Notes: generated by a model from the letters alone, not told the origin. A stretch of DNA of 64,000 bases from Methylocystis sp. H62 (GCF_015709515.1 NZ_JADNQZ010000048.1:1-64000); one strand, 5' to 3'; positions 24,632 through 35,228 are shown, counted from the stretch's first letter. A program made the numbers and translations.

Positions 24632-25644
24632 ATGACGCGCAAGGCTTTCTCACCGCCGCCGAACTCGCCAATCCGCCCGCGCATCTTCTGCGCGAGGAAG
24701 CCGCCATAGAACCAGATCCGGCGCCGACGACCGCGACCAAAGACACACAAATCATCGCGATCTACGGCAAAGGCGGCATCGGCAAGAGTTTCACTCTCGC
24801 CAATCTCTCCTACATGATGGCGCAGCAGGGAAAGAAAGTGCTGCTCATCGGCTGCGATCCAAAGAGCGACACGACCTCGCTGCTGTTTGGCGGACGCGCC
24901 TGCCCGACGATCATCGAAACGTCGACGAAGAAAAAGCTTGCGGGCGATCAGGTCGCGATCGGCGACGTCTGCTTCAAGCGCGACGGCGTCTTCGCGATGG
25001 AGCTCGGCGGGCCCGAAGTCGGACGCGGCTGCGGCGGACGCGGCATCATTCACGGTTTCGAGCTTTTGGAAAAGCTCGGCTTCCATGAATGGGGATTCGA
25101 CTACGTCCTGCTGGACTTCCTTGGCGACGTGGTGTGCGGCGGCTTCGGGCTGCCGATCGCGCGCGACATGTGCCAGAAGGTCATCGTCGTCGGCTCGAAT
25201 GATCTGCAGTCGCTTTACGTCGCCAACAATGTCTGCTCGGCGGTGGAATATTTCCATAAGCTCGGCGGCAATGTCGGCGTCGGCGGCCTCGTCATCAATA
25301 AGGACGACGGCACGGGCGAAGCGCAGGCCTTCGCCAAAGCCGCCGGCATTCCGATCCTCGCGTCGATCCCGGCGGACGACGACATCCGCCGCAAGAGCGC
25401 GAATTACGAAATCATCGGCCGTCCGGAGGGACGCTGGGGCGCGCTCTTCGCCGAACTCGCCGCAAATGTCGCCGGCGCGAAACCGCACCGCCCCGCGCCA
25501 CTGACGCAGGACGATCTGCTCGGCCTTTTCTCCGGAGAATCGGTCGGACGCGATGTCGTGCTCGAGCCGGCGACGCTGCAGGACATGTGCGGCGCAACGC
25601 TGACGCAGAAGCCGTCCCTCGAAGTCGTCTACGAAACGGTCTGA
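24628..25644 (+). CDS. bchX: Chlorophyllide reductase iron protein BchX
   Basis: A 338-aa NifH-like ATPase that donates electrons to BchYZ, reducing ring B of chlorophyllide. P-loop [24 protein letters not shown], the CDPKSDTTSLLFGGRACPTI region, cluster Cys residues in GRGCGGRGI and [13 protein letters not shown]. The ~45-residue N-terminal extension (MNDAQGFLTAAELANPP...) separates BchX from BchL and NifH. ATG 24628 overlaps the bchC stop. Confidence 0.97.
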   Translation: MNDAQGFLTAAELANPPAHLLREEAAIEPDPAPTTATKDTQIIAIYGKGGIGKSFTLANLSYMMAQQGKKVLLIGCDPKSDTTSLLFGGRACPTIIETSTKKKLAGDQVAIGDVCFKRDGVFAMELGGPEVGRGCGGRGIIHGFELLEKLGFHEWGFDYVLLDFLGDVVCGGFGLPIARDMCQKVIVVGSNDLQSLYVANNVCSAVEYFHKLGGNVGVGGLVINKDDGTGEAQAFAKAAGIPILASIPADDDIRRKSANYEIIGRPEGRWGALFAELAANVAGAKPHRPAPLTQDDLLGLFSGESVGRDVVLEPATLQDMCGATLTQKPSLEVVYETV

Positions 25645-25656
25645 GGCAAGCTCAAG

Positions 25657-27195
25657 ATGGATGATCTCGGCTCCAACACGGTCGCTCTCGACACGGCGAA
25701 TGATGTCGCCGCGGCGCTGCAGACGGATGGACTGGGCTGTCATGCGGGCAAGGAGAGGCTGCGCTCCGCCGCCGAAGCCGCCGGCATGAGTGACACGCTC
25801 GGCCAATATGCCAAGGACTATCCGCAAGGACCGCATGATCAGCCGCAGAGCATGTGTCCCGCCTTTGGATCGCTGCGCGTCGGCCTGCGCATGCGCCGCA
25901 CGGCGATGGTGCTCTCGGGCTCCGCCTGCTGCGTCTATGGCCTTACCTTCACGTCGCATTTCTATGGCGCGAAGCGCACCGTCGGCTATGTGCCGTTCAA
26001 TTCCGAGACGCTCGTCACAGGCAAATTGTTCGAGGACATTCGCGAGGCGGTTCACGCCCTCGCCGATCCTGAGACTTATGACGTAATCGTCGTCATCAAT
26101 CTCTGTGTGCCGACGGCGTCGGGCGTGCCGCTGCGACTGCTGCCGAAAGAGATCAACGGCGTGCGCGTCATCGGCATTGACGTGCCGGGCTTTGGCGTGC
26201 CGACGCATGCCGAGGCAAAGGATGTGCTCGCCGGCGCCATGTTGCGTTTCGCGCGGCGCGAGGCCGAGCAGGGTCCAGTTCAAGCGCCGCGTGCGCCGCG
26301 CGCCGAAAAGCCGACGATCTCCTTGCTCGGCGAAATGTTCCCGGCCGATCCGATGCAGATCGGCGCGATGCTGGATCTCATGGGCCTCGCCACCGGCCCG
26401 GTGACGCCGACGCGCGAATGGCGCGAACTTTATGGCGCATTGGATTGCGCGGCCGTCGCCGCGATTCACCCGTTCTACGCCTCCTGCGTGCGCGAATTCG
26501 AATCCGCCGGGCGCGCCGTGGTGGGCTCGGCGCCCGTCGGTCACGACGGAACGGCCGCCTGGCTCGAGGCGATCGGCGCCGCGTGCAACGTTGCGCGCGA
26601 AAAGATCGACGCGGCGAAAAACCGCCTGCTGCCGGCAATAAAAGGCGCCCTGTCAGCGGCCCCGATCGCCGGACGCATAACGCTCTCCGGCTATGAAGGC
26701 TCAGAACTCCTCGTCGGACGCCTGCTCGTCGAATCCGGCGCCGACCTTCGCTATGTCGGCACCGCCTGTCCGCGCACGCGCTTCTCCGACGCTGATCGTG
26801 AATGGCTCGAAGCGAAAGGCGTGCATGTGCAGTTTCGCGCCTCGCTCGAACAGGACTTCGCCGCCTTTGACGAATTCAAGCCCGATCTCGCCATCGGCAC
26901 GACGCCGGTGGTGCAGAAGGCGAAGCAGAATGCGACGCCGGCGCTCTATTTCACCAATCTCATCTCCGCGCGCCCGCTGATGGGCGTCGCCGGCGCCGGC
27001 TCGCTTGCGAAAGTCGTCAACACGGCGATCGCCAATCGGGCGCGCTTCGACGAAATGAATGATTTCTTCGAAGGCGTCGGCAAGGGATTCGCGGCCGGAG
27101 TCTGGCAGGACGTTCCGCGGGACCGTCCCGAGTTCGCTAAGAAGCAGCGCGCGAAAACCGCGGCGAAGCCCATCGAGGAGATGGGCGCATGCTAG
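25657..27195 (+). CDS. bchY: Chlorophyllide reductase subunit BchY
   Basis: A 512-aa NifD/NifE-type subunit. Conserved [76 protein letters not shown] supply cluster cysteines and the family signature. With BchZ it forms the catalytic component that uses electrons from BchX. It follows bchX by 12 bases and overlaps bchZ by 7. Confidence 0.97.
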   Translation: MDDLGSNTVALDTANDVAAALQTDGLGCHAGKERLRSAAEAAGMSDTLGQYAKDYPQGPHDQPQSMCPAFGSLRVGLRMRRTAMVLSGSACCVYGLTFTSHFYGAKRTVGYVPFNSETLVTGKLFEDIREAVHALADPETYDVIVVINLCVPTASGVPLRLLPKEINGVRVIGIDVPGFGVPTHAEAKDVLAGAMLRFARREAEQGPVQAPRAPRAEKPTISLLGEMFPADPMQIGAMLDLMGLATGPVTPTREWRELYGALDCAAVAAIHPFYASCVREFESAGRAVVGSAPVGHDGTAAWLEAIGAACNVAREKIDAAKNRLLPAIKGALSAAPIAGRITLSGYEGSELLVGRLLVESGADLRYVGTACPRTRFSDADREWLEAKGVHVQFRASLEQDFAAFDEFKPDLAIGTTPVVQKAKQNATPALYFTNLISARPLMGVAGAGSLAKVVNTAIANRARFDEMNDFFEGVGKGFAAGVWQDVPRDRPEFAKKQRAKTAAKPIEEMGAC

Positions 27196-28646
27196 TCCTC
27201 GATCACGATCGCGCCGGCGGCTATTGGGGCGCCGTCTATGTCTTCACGGCGATCAAGGGCCTGCAGGTCATCATCGACGGGCCGGTCGGCTGTGAAAATC
27301 TGCCCGTCACCTCGGTGCTGCATTACACCGACGCGCTGCCGCCGCATGAACTGCCGATCGTCGTCACCGGACTGTCGGAAGAGGAACTCGGGCGCCACGG
27401 CACCGAAGGCGCGATGAAGCGCGCGCACGCGACGCTTGATCCCGATTTGCCGAGCGTCGTCGTCACCGGCTCGATCGCCGAAATGATCGGCGGCGGGGTG
27501 ACGCCTGAAGGGACAGGCATTCAGCGGTTTCTGCCGCGCACGATCGACGAGGATCAATGGCAGTGCGCCAATCGCGCCATGAGCTGGCTCTGGAGCGAAT
27601 ATGGCGCGAAGAAAGGCAAGACCCCGAAGCGCAAAGCGCGCGCAGCCGGCGAGAAGCCACGCGTCAACATCATCGGGCCCTGCTACGGCGCTTTCAACAT
27701 GCCGTCCGATCTTGCGGAGATGGAGCGGCTGGTCGAAGGAATCGGCGCCGAGATCAACATGATCTTTCCGCTTGGCAGCCATATCGCCGACACGCCGAAA
27801 CTCGCGGACGCCGACGTCAATATCTGCATGTATCGCGAGTTCGGCCGCCATCTTTGCGAGGCGCTGGAGCGTCCCTATCTCCAGGCCCCGATCGGGCTGC
27901 ACAGCACGACGAAATTTCTGCGCACGCTCGGGCAAGAACTGGGTCTCGATCCCGAGCCGTTTATTGAGCGCGAGAAGCACACGACGATTAAGCCGCTGTG
28001 GGATCTGTGGCGATCGGTGACGCAGGATTTCTTTGGAAGCGCCAACTTCGGCATCGTCGCGACGGACACCTATGCGCGCGGCGTGCGGCATTTTCTCGAG
28101 GACGAGATGGGCCTGCCCTGCGCCTTCGCCATTGGCCGGCGCCCGGGCGAGAAGACGGACAACGCCGCCGTGCGCAAGGCGGTGAAGGAGACGGCGCCGC
28201 TCGTTCTCTTCGGCAGCTACAATGAGCGCATGTATGCGGCGGAAGCCGGCGGACGCTCGATTTATATTCCGGCGTCCTTCCCCGGCGCGATCATCCGGCG
28301 CCACGCCGGCACGCCGTTCATGGGCTATTCGGGCGCCGTCTATCTCGTGCAGGAAGTCTGCAACGCGCTGTTCGATGCGCTTTTCAACATTCTGCCGCTG
28401 GGAACCGAGCTCGACAAGGTTGAGCCGACTCCCGCGCGGCTGCATCGCGAAATGTCCTGGGATGAGGCCGCGAAATCGATGCTGGACGATCTCGTGGAAG
28501 CGACGCCGCTGCTGGTGCGCATCTCCGCGGCCAAACGCCTGCGGGACGCCGCCGAACGCGCGGCGCGCAGCGCCGGCGACGACATGGTGACGGCGGCGCG
28601 CGTCGAACGCGCGCGCGATCTGGTGATGGAAGGGCGGGGCGCATGA
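27189..28646 (+). CDS. bchZ: Chlorophyllide reductase subunit BchZ
   Basis: A 485-aa NifK/NifN-type subunit. N-terminal [65 protein letters not shown] is diagnostic, with Cys in GPVGCEN. The C-terminal region ([26 protein letters not shown]) ends in a basic amphipathic tail. It is the last bch gene before pufQ; its stop overlaps a 20-codon ORF (ATGA). Confidence 0.97.
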   Translation: MLVLDHDRAGGYWGAVYVFTAIKGLQVIIDGPVGCENLPVTSVLHYTDALPPHELPIVVTGLSEEELGRHGTEGAMKRAHATLDPDLPSVVVTGSIAEMIGGGVTPEGTGIQRFLPRTIDEDQWQCANRAMSWLWSEYGAKKGKTPKRKARAAGEKPRVNIIGPCYGAFNMPSDLAEMERLVEGIGAEINMIFPLGSHIADTPKLADADVNICMYREFGRHLCEALERPYLQAPIGLHSTTKFLRTLGQELGLDPEPFIEREKHTTIKPLWDLWRSVTQDFFGSANFGIVATDTYARGVRHFLEDEMGLPCAFAIGRRPGEKTDNAAVRKAVKETAPLVLFGSYNERMYAAEAGGRSIYIPASFPGAIIRRHAGTPFMGYSGAVYLVQEVCNALFDALFNILPLGTELDKVEPTPARLHREMSWDEAAKSMLDDLVEATPLLVRISAAKRLRDAAERAARSAGDDMVTAARVERARDLVMEGRGA

Positions 28647-28705
28647 CGCAGCGCAGACTGACGCCGGTGAAAACTCTCGTTCTCGCATGGAAGGAGAAGC
28701 CATGA
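28643..28705 (+). CDS. Short 20-aa ORF linking bchZ to pufQ
   Basis: ATG 28643 overlaps the bchZ stop (ATGA). The 20-codon frame ([20 protein letters not shown]) ends in TGA at 28703-28705, which overlaps the pufQ ATG at 28702. Ribosomes could pass from bchZ to pufQ without leaving the message. The peptide is basic and unrecognised. It may be only a coupling device. Confidence 0.35.
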   Translation: MTQRRLTPVKTLVLAWKEKP

Positions 28706-28977
28706 GTTCCGCGATCTATTCGACGCCCGATTTTCGCGCGACCGAATTCAAATTCCAGCTGCTGCTCGGCGTGCTGTTCCCGGCGTTCCTCGTCGCGACG
28801 GCGGCGCAGCGCCTTTTGCAGCGCGCGCGCAGCCATGGCGAAGCGCCGCAACCATCGACCGCGTCGGTCGTCGCCGAAGCGCGCGAGAACATGCTGATCG
28901 TGATCTCCTACGCCTTGATCGCGCGCGCCATGTTGCAGAGCTTCGCCCGGGAAAGCCGGGCGGAACGCCTGTCGTGA
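28702..28977 (+). CDS. pufQ: PufQ-like protein
   Basis: A 91-aa protein with one strongly hydrophobic stretch near residues 18-38 (FQLLLGVLFPAFLVATAAQRLLQRA) and a second C-terminal hydrophobic helix (MLIVISYALIARAMLQSF). Position between bchZ and pufB and the hydrophobic pattern fit PufQ, which in purple bacteria supports bacteriochlorophyll supply to the forming complexes. AAGGAG precedes ATG 28702. PufQ is poorly conserved, so the name rests partly on position. Confidence 0.75.
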   Translation: MSSAIYSTPDFRATEFKFQLLLGVLFPAFLVATAAQRLLQRARSHGEAPQPSTASVVAEARENMLIVISYALIARAMLQSFARESRAERLS

Positions 28978-28998
28978 CTCTCGGGTTGCGATGCTACC

Positions 28999-29019
28999 GC
29001 CGCGTAAGGCGTGCGCGGC
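28999..29019 (+). other. Stem-loop upstream of pufB
   Basis: GCCGCG (28999-29004) pairs perfectly with CGCGGC (29014-29019) around a 9-base loop, 21 bases before the pufB ATG. It may act as a 5' stabiliser of the processed pufBA message. Inference from structure. Confidence 0.4.
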
Positions 29020-29040
29020 AATTCTAACGGAGGTCAATAG

Positions 29041-29265
29041 ATGGCCATCGAGAGAGAAAGGAGTTCTCTGTCAGGTCTGACAGAGCCGGAGGCTATGGAA
29101 TTTCATAGCCTCTTCGTCAGGAGCTTCCTGATCTTCACCTTCATCGCGATCATCGCGCATGTGTTGGTGTGGTTCTGGCGGCCCTGGTTGCCGGGTCCCA
29201 AGGGCTACGCTCTGCTCGACGGCGTGACGAACGCCGCTCATGCGGCGCTGTCGCTCCTCGGCTGA
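29041..29265 (+). CDS. pufB: Light-harvesting 1 beta polypeptide PufB
   Basis: A 74-aa LH1 beta chain: [44 protein letters not shown]. It has the membrane helix, the bacteriochlorophyll-binding His in IIAHVLVW, and the WRPWLPG C-terminal motif. The extra tail beyond the motif ([19 protein letters not shown]) is longer than in many LH1 beta chains. ACGGAGG precedes the ATG. Confidence 0.95.
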   Translation: MAIERERSSLSGLTEPEAMEFHSLFVRSFLIFTFIAIIAHVLVWFWRPWLPGPKGYALLDGVTNAAHAALSLLG

Positions 29266-29277
29266 TAGGAGATCGGC

Positions 29278-29475
29278 ATGCACAAAGTATGGCTGCTTTT
29301 CGATCCGCGTCGCACGCTGGTCGCGCTCTTTACCTTCCTGTTCACGCTGGCGCTGCTGATTCATTTCATTCTGCTCAGCACCGACCGTTTCAACTGGCTG
29401 GAAGGACCGCGTCCCGCGCGCACAGGACAGATCGAACAGACGATTCACGGCGGCCCGCCCGCCGCGTTCGGCTGA
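29278..29475 (+). CDS. pufA: Light-harvesting 1 alpha polypeptide PufA
   Basis: A 65-aa LH1 alpha chain: [43 protein letters not shown]. It has the basic N-terminus, one transmembrane helix with the bacteriochlorophyll His in LLIHFILLS, and the FNWLEG motif. It forms the ring around the reaction centre with PufB. Starts 12 bases after pufB. No LH2 genes are seen in the window. Confidence 0.96.
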   Translation: MHKVWLLFDPRRTLVALFTFLFTLALLIHFILLSTDRFNWLEGPRPARTGQIEQTIHGGPPAAFG

Positions 29476-29497
29476 TCGGTTCGACGCACATCACGCG

Positions 29498-29530
29498 CTG
29501 CGGACGGACGCGTTTCGCTTCCGCCCGCGG
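29498..29530 (+). other. Stem-loop in the pufA-pufL intercistronic gap
   Basis: GCGGACGG (29500-29507) pairs with CCGCCCGC (29521-29528) with one mismatch; outer bases and an inner GCG/CGC extend the hairpin. Known puf operons carry hairpins here that protect pufBA RNA and keep antenna subunits in excess over reaction-centre subunits. The 94-base gap is otherwise empty. Confidence 0.6.
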
Positions 29531-29569
29531 ACGCAGACAATTTGACTGGCATCCGAGGGAGGCGCGGCC

Positions 29570-30394
29570 ATGGCCCTGCTGAGTTTCGAGCGAAAATATC
29601 GCGTGCGCGGCGGCACGCTCATCGGCGGCGACCTCTTCGATTTCTGGGTCGGCCCGTTTTACGTCGGCTTCTTCGGCGTGACGACGATCATCCTTTCGTC
29701 GCTCGGCACGGCGCTGATCATCTGGGGCGCGGCGATGGGCCCGACCTGGAACATCTGGCAGATCAACATCGCCCCGCCCGATCTTAAATATGGTCTGGCG
29801 CTCGCGCCGCTGAAGGAAGGCGGGCTCTGGCAGATCATCACCTTCTGCGCGACCGGCGCGTTCATTTCATGGGCGCTGCGCCAGGTCGAAATCTGTCGCA
29901 AGCTCGGCATGAACTATCATGTGCCCGTCGCCTTCGGCTTCGCGATTTTCGCCTATGTGTCGCTCGTCGTGATTCGTCCGCTGCTGCTGGGCGCCTGGGG
30001 CTTCGGCTTCCCCTACGGCATCATCAGTCATCTCGATTGGGTGTCGAACACCGGCTACCAATATCTGCATTTCCACTACAATCCCGCGCATATGATCGCG
30101 GTGTCGTTCTTCTTTACGACATGTTTCGCCTTGTCGCTGCACGGCGCGCTGGTGCTATCAGCGACCAATCCCGGCAAGGGCGAGGCCGTGAAGACGCCCG
30201 AACACGAAGACACATTCTTCCGCGACTCGATCGGCTACTCCATCGGCACGCTCGGCATTCATCGGCTCGGCCTGTTCCTGGCGGTGTCCTCCGCATTCTG
30301 GAGCGCGGTGTGCATGATCATCAGCGGCCCGTTCTGGACACGCGGCTGGCCCGAGTGGTGGAACTGGTGGCTCAATCTTCCCGTCTGGCGCTAA
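29570..30394 (+). CDS. pufL: Photosynthetic reaction centre L subunit PufL
   Basis: A 274-aa subunit with five membrane helices. It begins [36 protein letters not shown]. Conserved [40 protein letters not shown] contains the special-pair and accessory bacteriochlorophyll His residues. [18 protein letters not shown] carries a ligand His of the non-haem iron. GAGGGAGGC lies upstream. Confidence 0.98.
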   Translation: MALLSFERKYRVRGGTLIGGDLFDFWVGPFYVGFFGVTTIILSSLGTALIIWGAAMGPTWNIWQINIAPPDLKYGLALAPLKEGGLWQIITFCATGAFISWALRQVEICRKLGMNYHVPVAFGFAIFAYVSLVVIRPLLLGAWGFGFPYGIISHLDWVSNTGYQYLHFHYNPAHMIAVSFFFTTCFALSLHGALVLSATNPGKGEAVKTPEHEDTFFRDSIGYSIGTLGIHRLGLFLAVSSAFWSAVCMIISGPFWTRGWPEWWNWWLNLPVWR

Positions 30395-30412
30395 CGCGTA
30401 GGGAGACGAACC

Positions 30413-31390
30413 GTGGCCTATTATCAGAACATCTTTACGCAGGTTCAGGTCCGCGCCGATGCGCCGCACCCCGGCGTTCCCGTTCCCGGAATGAAGCGAA
30501 CGAGTTGGGCGACGTTTTCCCATCTTCTCGGACGCATCGGCAATGCGCAGATCGGGCCGATCTATCTCGGCTATCTCGGCACGCTGTCGCTTGTCTTCGG
30601 ATTCATCGCCTTCGAAATCATCGGCCTCAACATGTGGGCGTCGGTGAATTGGGATCCGGTGCAGTTCGTGCGGCAATTGCCGTGGCTGGCGCTCGAGCCG
30701 CCCAAGCCGCAATACGGAATCAAGATCTTTCCGCCGCTCAGCGAAGGCGGCTGGTGGCTGTTCGCCGGCTTCTTCCTGACGTCATCCGTGTTGCTGTGGT
30801 GGTGGCGCATGTATCGCCGGGCGCGCGCCTTGGGTCTCGGCACGCATACGGCATGGGCCTTTCTTTCGGCGATCTGGCTCTATCTGGTGCTGGGCTTCAT
30901 TCGTCCGCTGCTGATGGGCAGCTGGAGTGAGGCGGTGCCGTTCGGCATTTTCCCGCATCTGGATTGGACCGCGGCCTTTTCCATCCGCTACGGCAATCTC
31001 TTCTACAATCCATTTCACATGCTCTCGATCGTCTTCCTCTATGGATCGGCGCTGCTGTTCGCCATGCATGGCGCGACGATTCTGGCGGTCGGGCGCTTCG
31101 GCGGCGAGCGCGAGATCGAGCAGATCATCGATCGCGGCACCGCGTCGGAGCGTGCGGCGCTGTTCTGGCGCTGGACGATGGGCTTCAACGCAACGATGGA
31201 GTCGATCCACCGCTGGGCCTGGTGGTTCGCCGTGCTGTGCCCATTGAGCGGCGGCATTGGCATTCTCCTGACCGGCACCGTCGTCGACAATTGGTATCTC
31301 TGGGGCGTGCTGCATGGCATTGCGCCGGAATATCCGCATGTCTTCGCGCCGGTCGTCGATCCTGCGCTCACCACGGGAGGCGCGCCATGA
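30413..31390 (+). CDS. pufM: Photosynthetic reaction centre M subunit PufM
   Basis: A 325-aa five-helix subunit. [92 protein letters not shown] holds the bacteriochlorophyll His residues and the iron-binding His/Glu residues. Together with PufL and PuhA it forms the type-II quinone-reducing centre. The stop overlaps pufC (ATGA). Confidence 0.98.
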   Translation: MAYYQNIFTQVQVRADAPHPGVPVPGMKRTSWATFSHLLGRIGNAQIGPIYLGYLGTLSLVFGFIAFEIIGLNMWASVNWDPVQFVRQLPWLALEPPKPQYGIKIFPPLSEGGWWLFAGFFLTSSVLLWWWRMYRRARALGLGTHTAWAFLSAIWLYLVLGFIRPLLMGSWSEAVPFGIFPHLDWTAAFSIRYGNLFYNPFHMLSIVFLYGSALLFAMHGATILAVGRFGGEREIEQIIDRGTASERAALFWRWTMGFNATMESIHRWAWWFAVLCPLSGGIGILLTGTVVDNWYLWGVLHGIAPEYPHVFAPVVDPALTTGGAP

Positions 31391-32409
31391 GACTGGCTTT
31401 CTCTCTCCTCGGCATCGTCGTGGCGACGCTGCTCACGGTCGCCATGCTGTTCACCCCCGGATGGGTTCGCCCGCCGATCATCAGCACACAAACCGGTTAC
31501 CGCGGCACGGGCCAGGAGCAGCTCATCAGCGCCCAGAACAAGCGCATTCTGGAAGCGGCCAACGCTTTGCCGGCGCCGATCGATAAGGCGTCGCCCTCGG
31601 GCGAGCGCGCGACCAGCGCCTACAAGAACGTGAAAGTGCTGACCGACCTCAGCACGGATGAGTTCAACCGTCTGATGGTCGCCATCACGCAATGGGTGTC
31701 GCCCGACCAGGGCTGCGCCTATTGCCACACCGACGATCTCGCCGACGACGGGATTTACACCAAGATCGTCGCCCGGCGCATGATTGCAATGACGCGTGAC
31801 ATCAACAAGGAATGGACGTCGCATGTCGGCGATGTCGGCGTGACCTGCTACACCTGTCATCGCGGCCAGCCTGTGCCCAAAAACGTCTGGTACGAAAATC
31901 CGGGCGCGCGGCACGCTGGCGGCATGGCGGCGCATAACTATGGTTTCGGCCATCCATCGACATCGAATGGAACGACGGCGCTTCCCGTCGATCCGTTTAC
32001 GCCGCATCTGCTCGGCGACGATAATATTCGCGTCGTGGGCAAGACTCCGTTGCCGACCACGCAGGGCGCCTCCATCCAGCAGACGGAGCAGAGCTACGCG
32101 CTGATGATGCACATGTCACAAGCGCTCGGCGTTAATTGCACCTTCTGTCACAATAGCCGCGCATTCCTGGACTGGTCCCAGAGCGCGCCGCAGCGCACGG
32201 CCGCCTGGAACGGCTTGCAGATGATGCGCGAGGTGAACGCCGTCTATCTTGAAACGCTGAAATCACTCTATCCCGCCAATCGGTTAGGCCCGCTCGGCGA
32301 CAGCCCGAAGGCCAATTGCGGCACCTGTCATCAGGGCGTGAGCAAGCCGCTTTACGGTCAGAGCATGTTGCAGGACTTCCCCGAGCTCGGCGGCAAGGCC
32401 GCGCGCTGA
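31387..32409 (+). CDS. pufC: Tetraheme reaction-centre cytochrome c PufC
   Basis: A 340-aa periplasmic cytochrome that re-reduces the special pair. Four CXXCH haem sites are visible: CAYCH, CYTCH, CTFCH and CGTCH, each preceded by Met-containing helices (for example [21 protein letters not shown]) that supply axial ligands. The N-terminus ([20 protein letters not shown]) is an uncleaved-type membrane anchor; no lipobox Cys is seen. ATG 31387 overlaps pufM by ATGA. Last gene of the puf operon. Confidence 0.97.
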   Translation: MRLAFSLLGIVVATLLTVAMLFTPGWVRPPIISTQTGYRGTGQEQLISAQNKRILEAANALPAPIDKASPSGERATSAYKNVKVLTDLSTDEFNRLMVAITQWVSPDQGCAYCHTDDLADDGIYTKIVARRMIAMTRDINKEWTSHVGDVGVTCYTCHRGQPVPKNVWYENPGARHAGGMAAHNYGFGHPSTSNGTTALPVDPFTPHLLGDDNIRVVGKTPLPTTQGASIQQTEQSYALMMHMSQALGVNCTFCHNSRAFLDWSQSAPQRTAAWNGLQMMREVNAVYLETLKSLYPANRLGPLGDSPKANCGTCHQGVSKPLYGQSMLQDFPELGGKAAR

Positions 32410-32420
32410 CCGTCGGCTTT

Positions 32421-32456
32421 CGCCCGGCCGACGGCCACATCGGCCGGGCGCTTTTT
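32421..32456 (+). terminator. Rho-independent terminator after pufC
   Basis: CGCCCGGCCGA (32421-32431) pairs perfectly with TCGGCCGGGCG (32440-32450), followed by C and five T residues. This strong hairpin sits 11 bases after the pufC stop. Confidence 0.9.
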
Positions 32457-32552
32457 GGCCATTTTTGACAAGGATGGTCGCGCACGTCTCAATACCGGCA
32501 GTTTGCAGCTTTGCTTTCGTTTCGCTGGGCGCAAAGCAGGGAGGATGACGCC

Positions 32553-32885
32553 GTGTGCACAGTGGAAAGCGCGCTGCAAGATGATTGCGTCAGCGTCGTT
32601 CAAAGGCGAGACGACGAAGGCGCCTATATGATCCGGATCGGGACGCTCGAGACCGTCGTCACCATTCGATTGCGCCGGACCTGGGGTTCGCGCACGGCCT
32701 ATCGCTTGAGCCACGCGATCAAGACGCCGCGCCAGCCGAGCCCCTTTTGGAGCTGCGCGTCGGAGGCGGATACGCCAGGCGATGCTTTGCGCAAAGCGAT
32801 CAGCGGCTTCACGATGCATTATCGCAAAGCGGTGGGCGAAGGCTATGCGCCAGCCGAAGACTGGCTCGTTCCAGCCGGAAGCTAG
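32553..32885 (+). CDS. Unknown 110-aa protein downstream of puf
   Basis: Not recognised. GTG 32553 has GGGAGG about 8 bases upstream; a TTG at 32511 would add 14 residues. The protein is soluble, with two Cys near the N-terminus (VCTVESALQDDC), a basic middle (TIRLRRTWGSRTAYRLSHAIKTPRQ) and an aromatic C-terminus (ISGFTMHYRKAVGEGYAPAEDWLVP). It lies after the puf terminator, so it needs its own promoter; none is obvious in the 96 bases between. Confidence 0.5.
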   Translation: MCTVESALQDDCVSVVQRRDDEGAYMIRIGTLETVVTIRLRRTWGSRTAYRLSHAIKTPRQPSPFWSCASEADTPGDALRKAISGFTMHYRKAVGEGYAPAEDWLVPAGS

Positions 32886-32896
32886 ACGCGCGCCGT

Positions 32897-32960
32897 GATT
32901 GCGAAGAGCGCAAGCGACAAAGCAATCGAGGGCGGAGCGCGAGCTCATGGATTGCTCCGC
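32897..32960. repeat. REP-like palindromic intergenic element
   Basis: The gap between the unknown gene and bchJ contains GATTGC (32897-32902) facing GCAATC (32922-32927), then GATTGC again (32950-32955), with GCGGAGC/GCTCCGC (32932-32938/32954-32960) inside. The ATTGCGAAGAGCGCAAGCGA wording resembles dispersed palindromic repeats common in alphaproteobacterial intergenic DNA. It sits where two genes converge and may also serve as a bidirectional terminator. Confidence 0.6.
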
Positions 32961-32974
32961 GCGTAACGGCGCGC

Positions 32975-33589
32975 TTACCAGCGCACCTCGAAGACGCAGG
33001 CCGCGGCGCCCATCGCCGCGCATTCTGTTTCCGTGACGCTCAGCGAAGGCCCGAGCATTTCCGCGAACACACGCTCAAAAGTCGCGGCGAAATAGGCGCA
33101 GGCCGGCGCCTCTGTGCAAAGCCCCTTGCAGATCGGCGACCGGGCGACGCGCAAACGCAGATGCGGCGCGAAATCATAGGAGAACTCGCCGCTTCCTGAA
33201 AACGTCCAGGCATGGCGCGCAATCGCCGCGACGAGAATCCGCGCCGCAAGCGGACGCGGCAGGATTTTTAAAGCGCCTTGGACGAATATGGGAATGCGGT
33301 TGGCGAGGAGATAATCTCCGGTGCGCCGTCCCGCCTCGCGCGAAACCTCCGCGGCTTTCGCTTCGCCGAGACGGTCGATCGCCGCCCGATGCAGCCGCGC
33401 GACGTCGTCTTCGGGGGTCATATGCGTCGGCGGCGCGCAGAGATAGCGCGCAAGTCCCGCGTCTTCAAAAATGTCGCGGCGCAGCGGCGCGCCGCATGCG
33501 TCGGACAGCGCCGCCGCCATTTGCGTGATGGCGTTCGGTCCGATCAGACCGAGGCGCGCCGTCGCGCCTTCAGCGCGCGCGATGCTCAT
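32975..33589 (-). CDS. bchJ: BchJ, V4R-domain protein of bacteriochlorophyll synthesis
   Basis: A 204-aa protein with a 4-vinyl-reductase-type (V4R) domain in its C-terminal half, including a Cys cluster [27 protein letters not shown] and a final [18 protein letters not shown]. BchJ was first linked to 8-vinyl reduction. Later work on BciA/BciB makes an accessory or substrate-channelling role more likely. The start ATG 33589 lies inside the 3' end of bchE (20-base overlap), so the two are coupled. Confidence 0.9.
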   Translation of the reverse strand: MSIARAEGATARLGLIGPNAITQMAAALSDACGAPLRRDIFEDAGLARYLCAPPTHMTPEDDVARLHRAAIDRLGEAKAAEVSREAGRRTGDYLLANRIPIFVQGALKILPRPLAARILVAAIARHAWTFSGSGEFSYDFAPHLRLRVARSPICKGLCTEAPACAYFAATFERVFAEMLGPSLSVTETECAAMGAAACVFEVRW

Positions 33590-35228
33590 GCGGCGTCGCG
33601 GAATCGCGCATGATGGCCGGCTCGAACGGCGCGTCGTCCGCCTGCTCGACGAGCTGTTCCTTGCCGCCGCCGCAGGCCATGGCCTGCGCCGCCTCATGCA
33701 TCGTGCTGGCGGGGCGCTTATGCGTGACCTGCCACTCGACATCCTCGTCGGCGGCGCGCCGGCGCGTCGCGTCGAAGTTGAACTTCACTTTGGAGCGCGA
33801 CTGCGGCCCCCAATAGTCGACTTTGCCGAGATCATAGAATTTTCGCTCAAAGCCGGCCTTGAGGAAGGCCTTGAGGCAGCCGAGGAGATAGCGTCGTCGC
33901 TGTCCGCTGCCGGCCCATGGATAGGAGAACAGCGCCTTCTTCATGTAGAAGCGACGATAATTGTTCATCACCCGGTCGAGCAGTTCGCCGCGGTCCATCG
34001 CCTGCGGTTTGATGATCGGCGTGACGAAATTGTATTTTTCATAATCGAAGATCTCGACCTTGTCGCCGAGCTCCTTGAAGAGATCAGAGAACGGCCAGGG
34101 CGTGTACATCGACCAGTTGGCGAGGTCCGGCTTCCAGTCCCGCGCCATCTGATAGGTTTCTTCCAGCGTTTCCGCCGTCTCGTTTTCGAGTCCGACGATG
34201 AATTGCGCCTCGACGACGATGCCGGCGCTCCGCAGCAGCTCGATCGCCTTCTTGTTCTGTGCGACGGTCGTCTCCTTGTTGAAGAGATCGAGCTTTAGTT
34301 GCGCCGCCGCCTCGGTGCCGAGCGAAACATGGATCAATCCCGCTTTGCGGTAGAACGGCAGGAGCGCTTCATCGCGCAAAATGTCGGTGACGCGGGTGTT
34401 GATGCCCCAGAGAATATTGAGCTTGCGGTCGATCAGCTCCTGACAGAAGGCGACGAATTTCTTCTTGTTGATCGTCGGCTCCTCGTCGGCGAGGATGAAG
34501 AAGCCGACGCCGTGATCGCGCATCAGCGTCTCGATCTCATCGACGACTTTCTTCGGATCGCGAATGCGGTAATCCCGCCAGAACTTCCACTGGCTGCAGA
34601 AGCTGCAGGTAAAGGGACAGCCACGCGCCATATTGGGAATGGCGACCTTCACGCCGAGCGGGATGTAACTGTATTTGTCCCAATTCAGCAGGCTCCAGTC
34701 GGCGACGATGGAATCGATGTCCTTCACCGTTGGCGCTGCGGCGGTCGCGACCGCCTTGCCGTCCTGTGCATAGGCGATGCCCTTGATGGCGTCGCGTTTT
34801 GCAGGCCAGCCGCCTTCGTCGATCGTCCGCACAAGATCGACGATGATCTCCTCGCCTTCGCCGCGCACGATCGCGTCGATCCACGGCGCCTCGGCGAGCA
34901 CCTGACCGTACATGAACGTCGCATGGACGCCGCCGAGCACGGCGATGGCCCCGGGCGCGGCCTCCTTCGCGATCTGCAGCACGCGCTCCGCCTTGTAGAT
35001 CGACGGCGTGATCGAGGTCACGCCGACGATATCGGGCGCATAGTCGACGATCTCTCTGCGCAAATCCTCATCGCCGATGTCGAAGGTCATCGCGTCGATG
35101 AATTTGATGTCGGCGTAGCCGGCCTTCTTGAGCGCGCCGGAAAGATAGGCCACCCAGGCCGGCGGCCAATTGCCGGCGATCTCGGCGCCGCCGGAATGAT
35201 AATTCGGATGAATGAAAAGGATGCGCAT
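33570..35228 (-). CDS. bchE: Anaerobic Mg-protoporphyrin monomethyl ester cyclase BchE
   Basis: A 552-aa B12-dependent radical SAM enzyme that forms ring E without oxygen. The N-terminal cobalamin-binding part starts [37 protein letters not shown]. The radical-SAM cluster motif [14 protein letters not shown] (Cys-X3-Cys-X2-Cys) follows at about residue 205. The oxygen-dependent alternative AcsF is not in this window, so synthesis from these genes alone would be anaerobic or microaerobic. The Cys-containing C-terminal tail ([15 protein letters not shown]...) looks variable. Confidence 0.97.
   Translation of the reverse strand: MRILFIHPNYHSGGAEIAGNWPPAWVAYLSGALKKAGYADIKFIDAMTFDIGDEDLRREIVDYAPDIVGVTSITPSIYKAERVLQIAKEAAPGAIAVLGGVHATFMYGQVLAEAPWIDAIVRGEGEEIIVDLVRTIDEGGWPAKRDAIKGIAYAQDGKAVATAAAPTVKDIDSIVADWSLLNWDKYSYIPLGVKVAIPNMARGCPFTCSFCSQWKFWRDYRIRDPKKVVDEIETLMRDHGVGFFILADEEPTINKKKFVAFCQELIDRKLNILWGINTRVTDILRDEALLPFYRKAGLIHVSLGTEAAAQLKLDLFNKETTVAQNKKAIELLRSAGIVVEAQFIVGLENETAETLEETYQMARDWKPDLANWSMYTPWPFSDLFKELGDKVEIFDYEKYNFVTPIIKPQAMDRGELLDRVMNNYRRFYMKKALFSYPWAGSGQRRRYLLGCLKAFLKAGFERKFYDLGKVDYWGPQSRSKVKFNFDATRRRAADEDVEWQVTHKRPASTMHEAAQAMACGGGKEQLVEQADDAPFEPAIMRDSATPHEHRAR

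Noticed and set aside
24565-26544. 659-codon minus-strand open frame across bchX-bchY
   Set aside because: Antisense shadow of real plus-strand bchC, bchX and bchY. Composition (His/Arg/Asp-rich) is typical of mirror frames in GC-rich DNA and no domain is recognisable.
27192-28703. 503-codon minus-strand frame opposite bchZ
   Set aside because: Same mirror-frame effect. The plus strand encodes an unmistakable BchZ.
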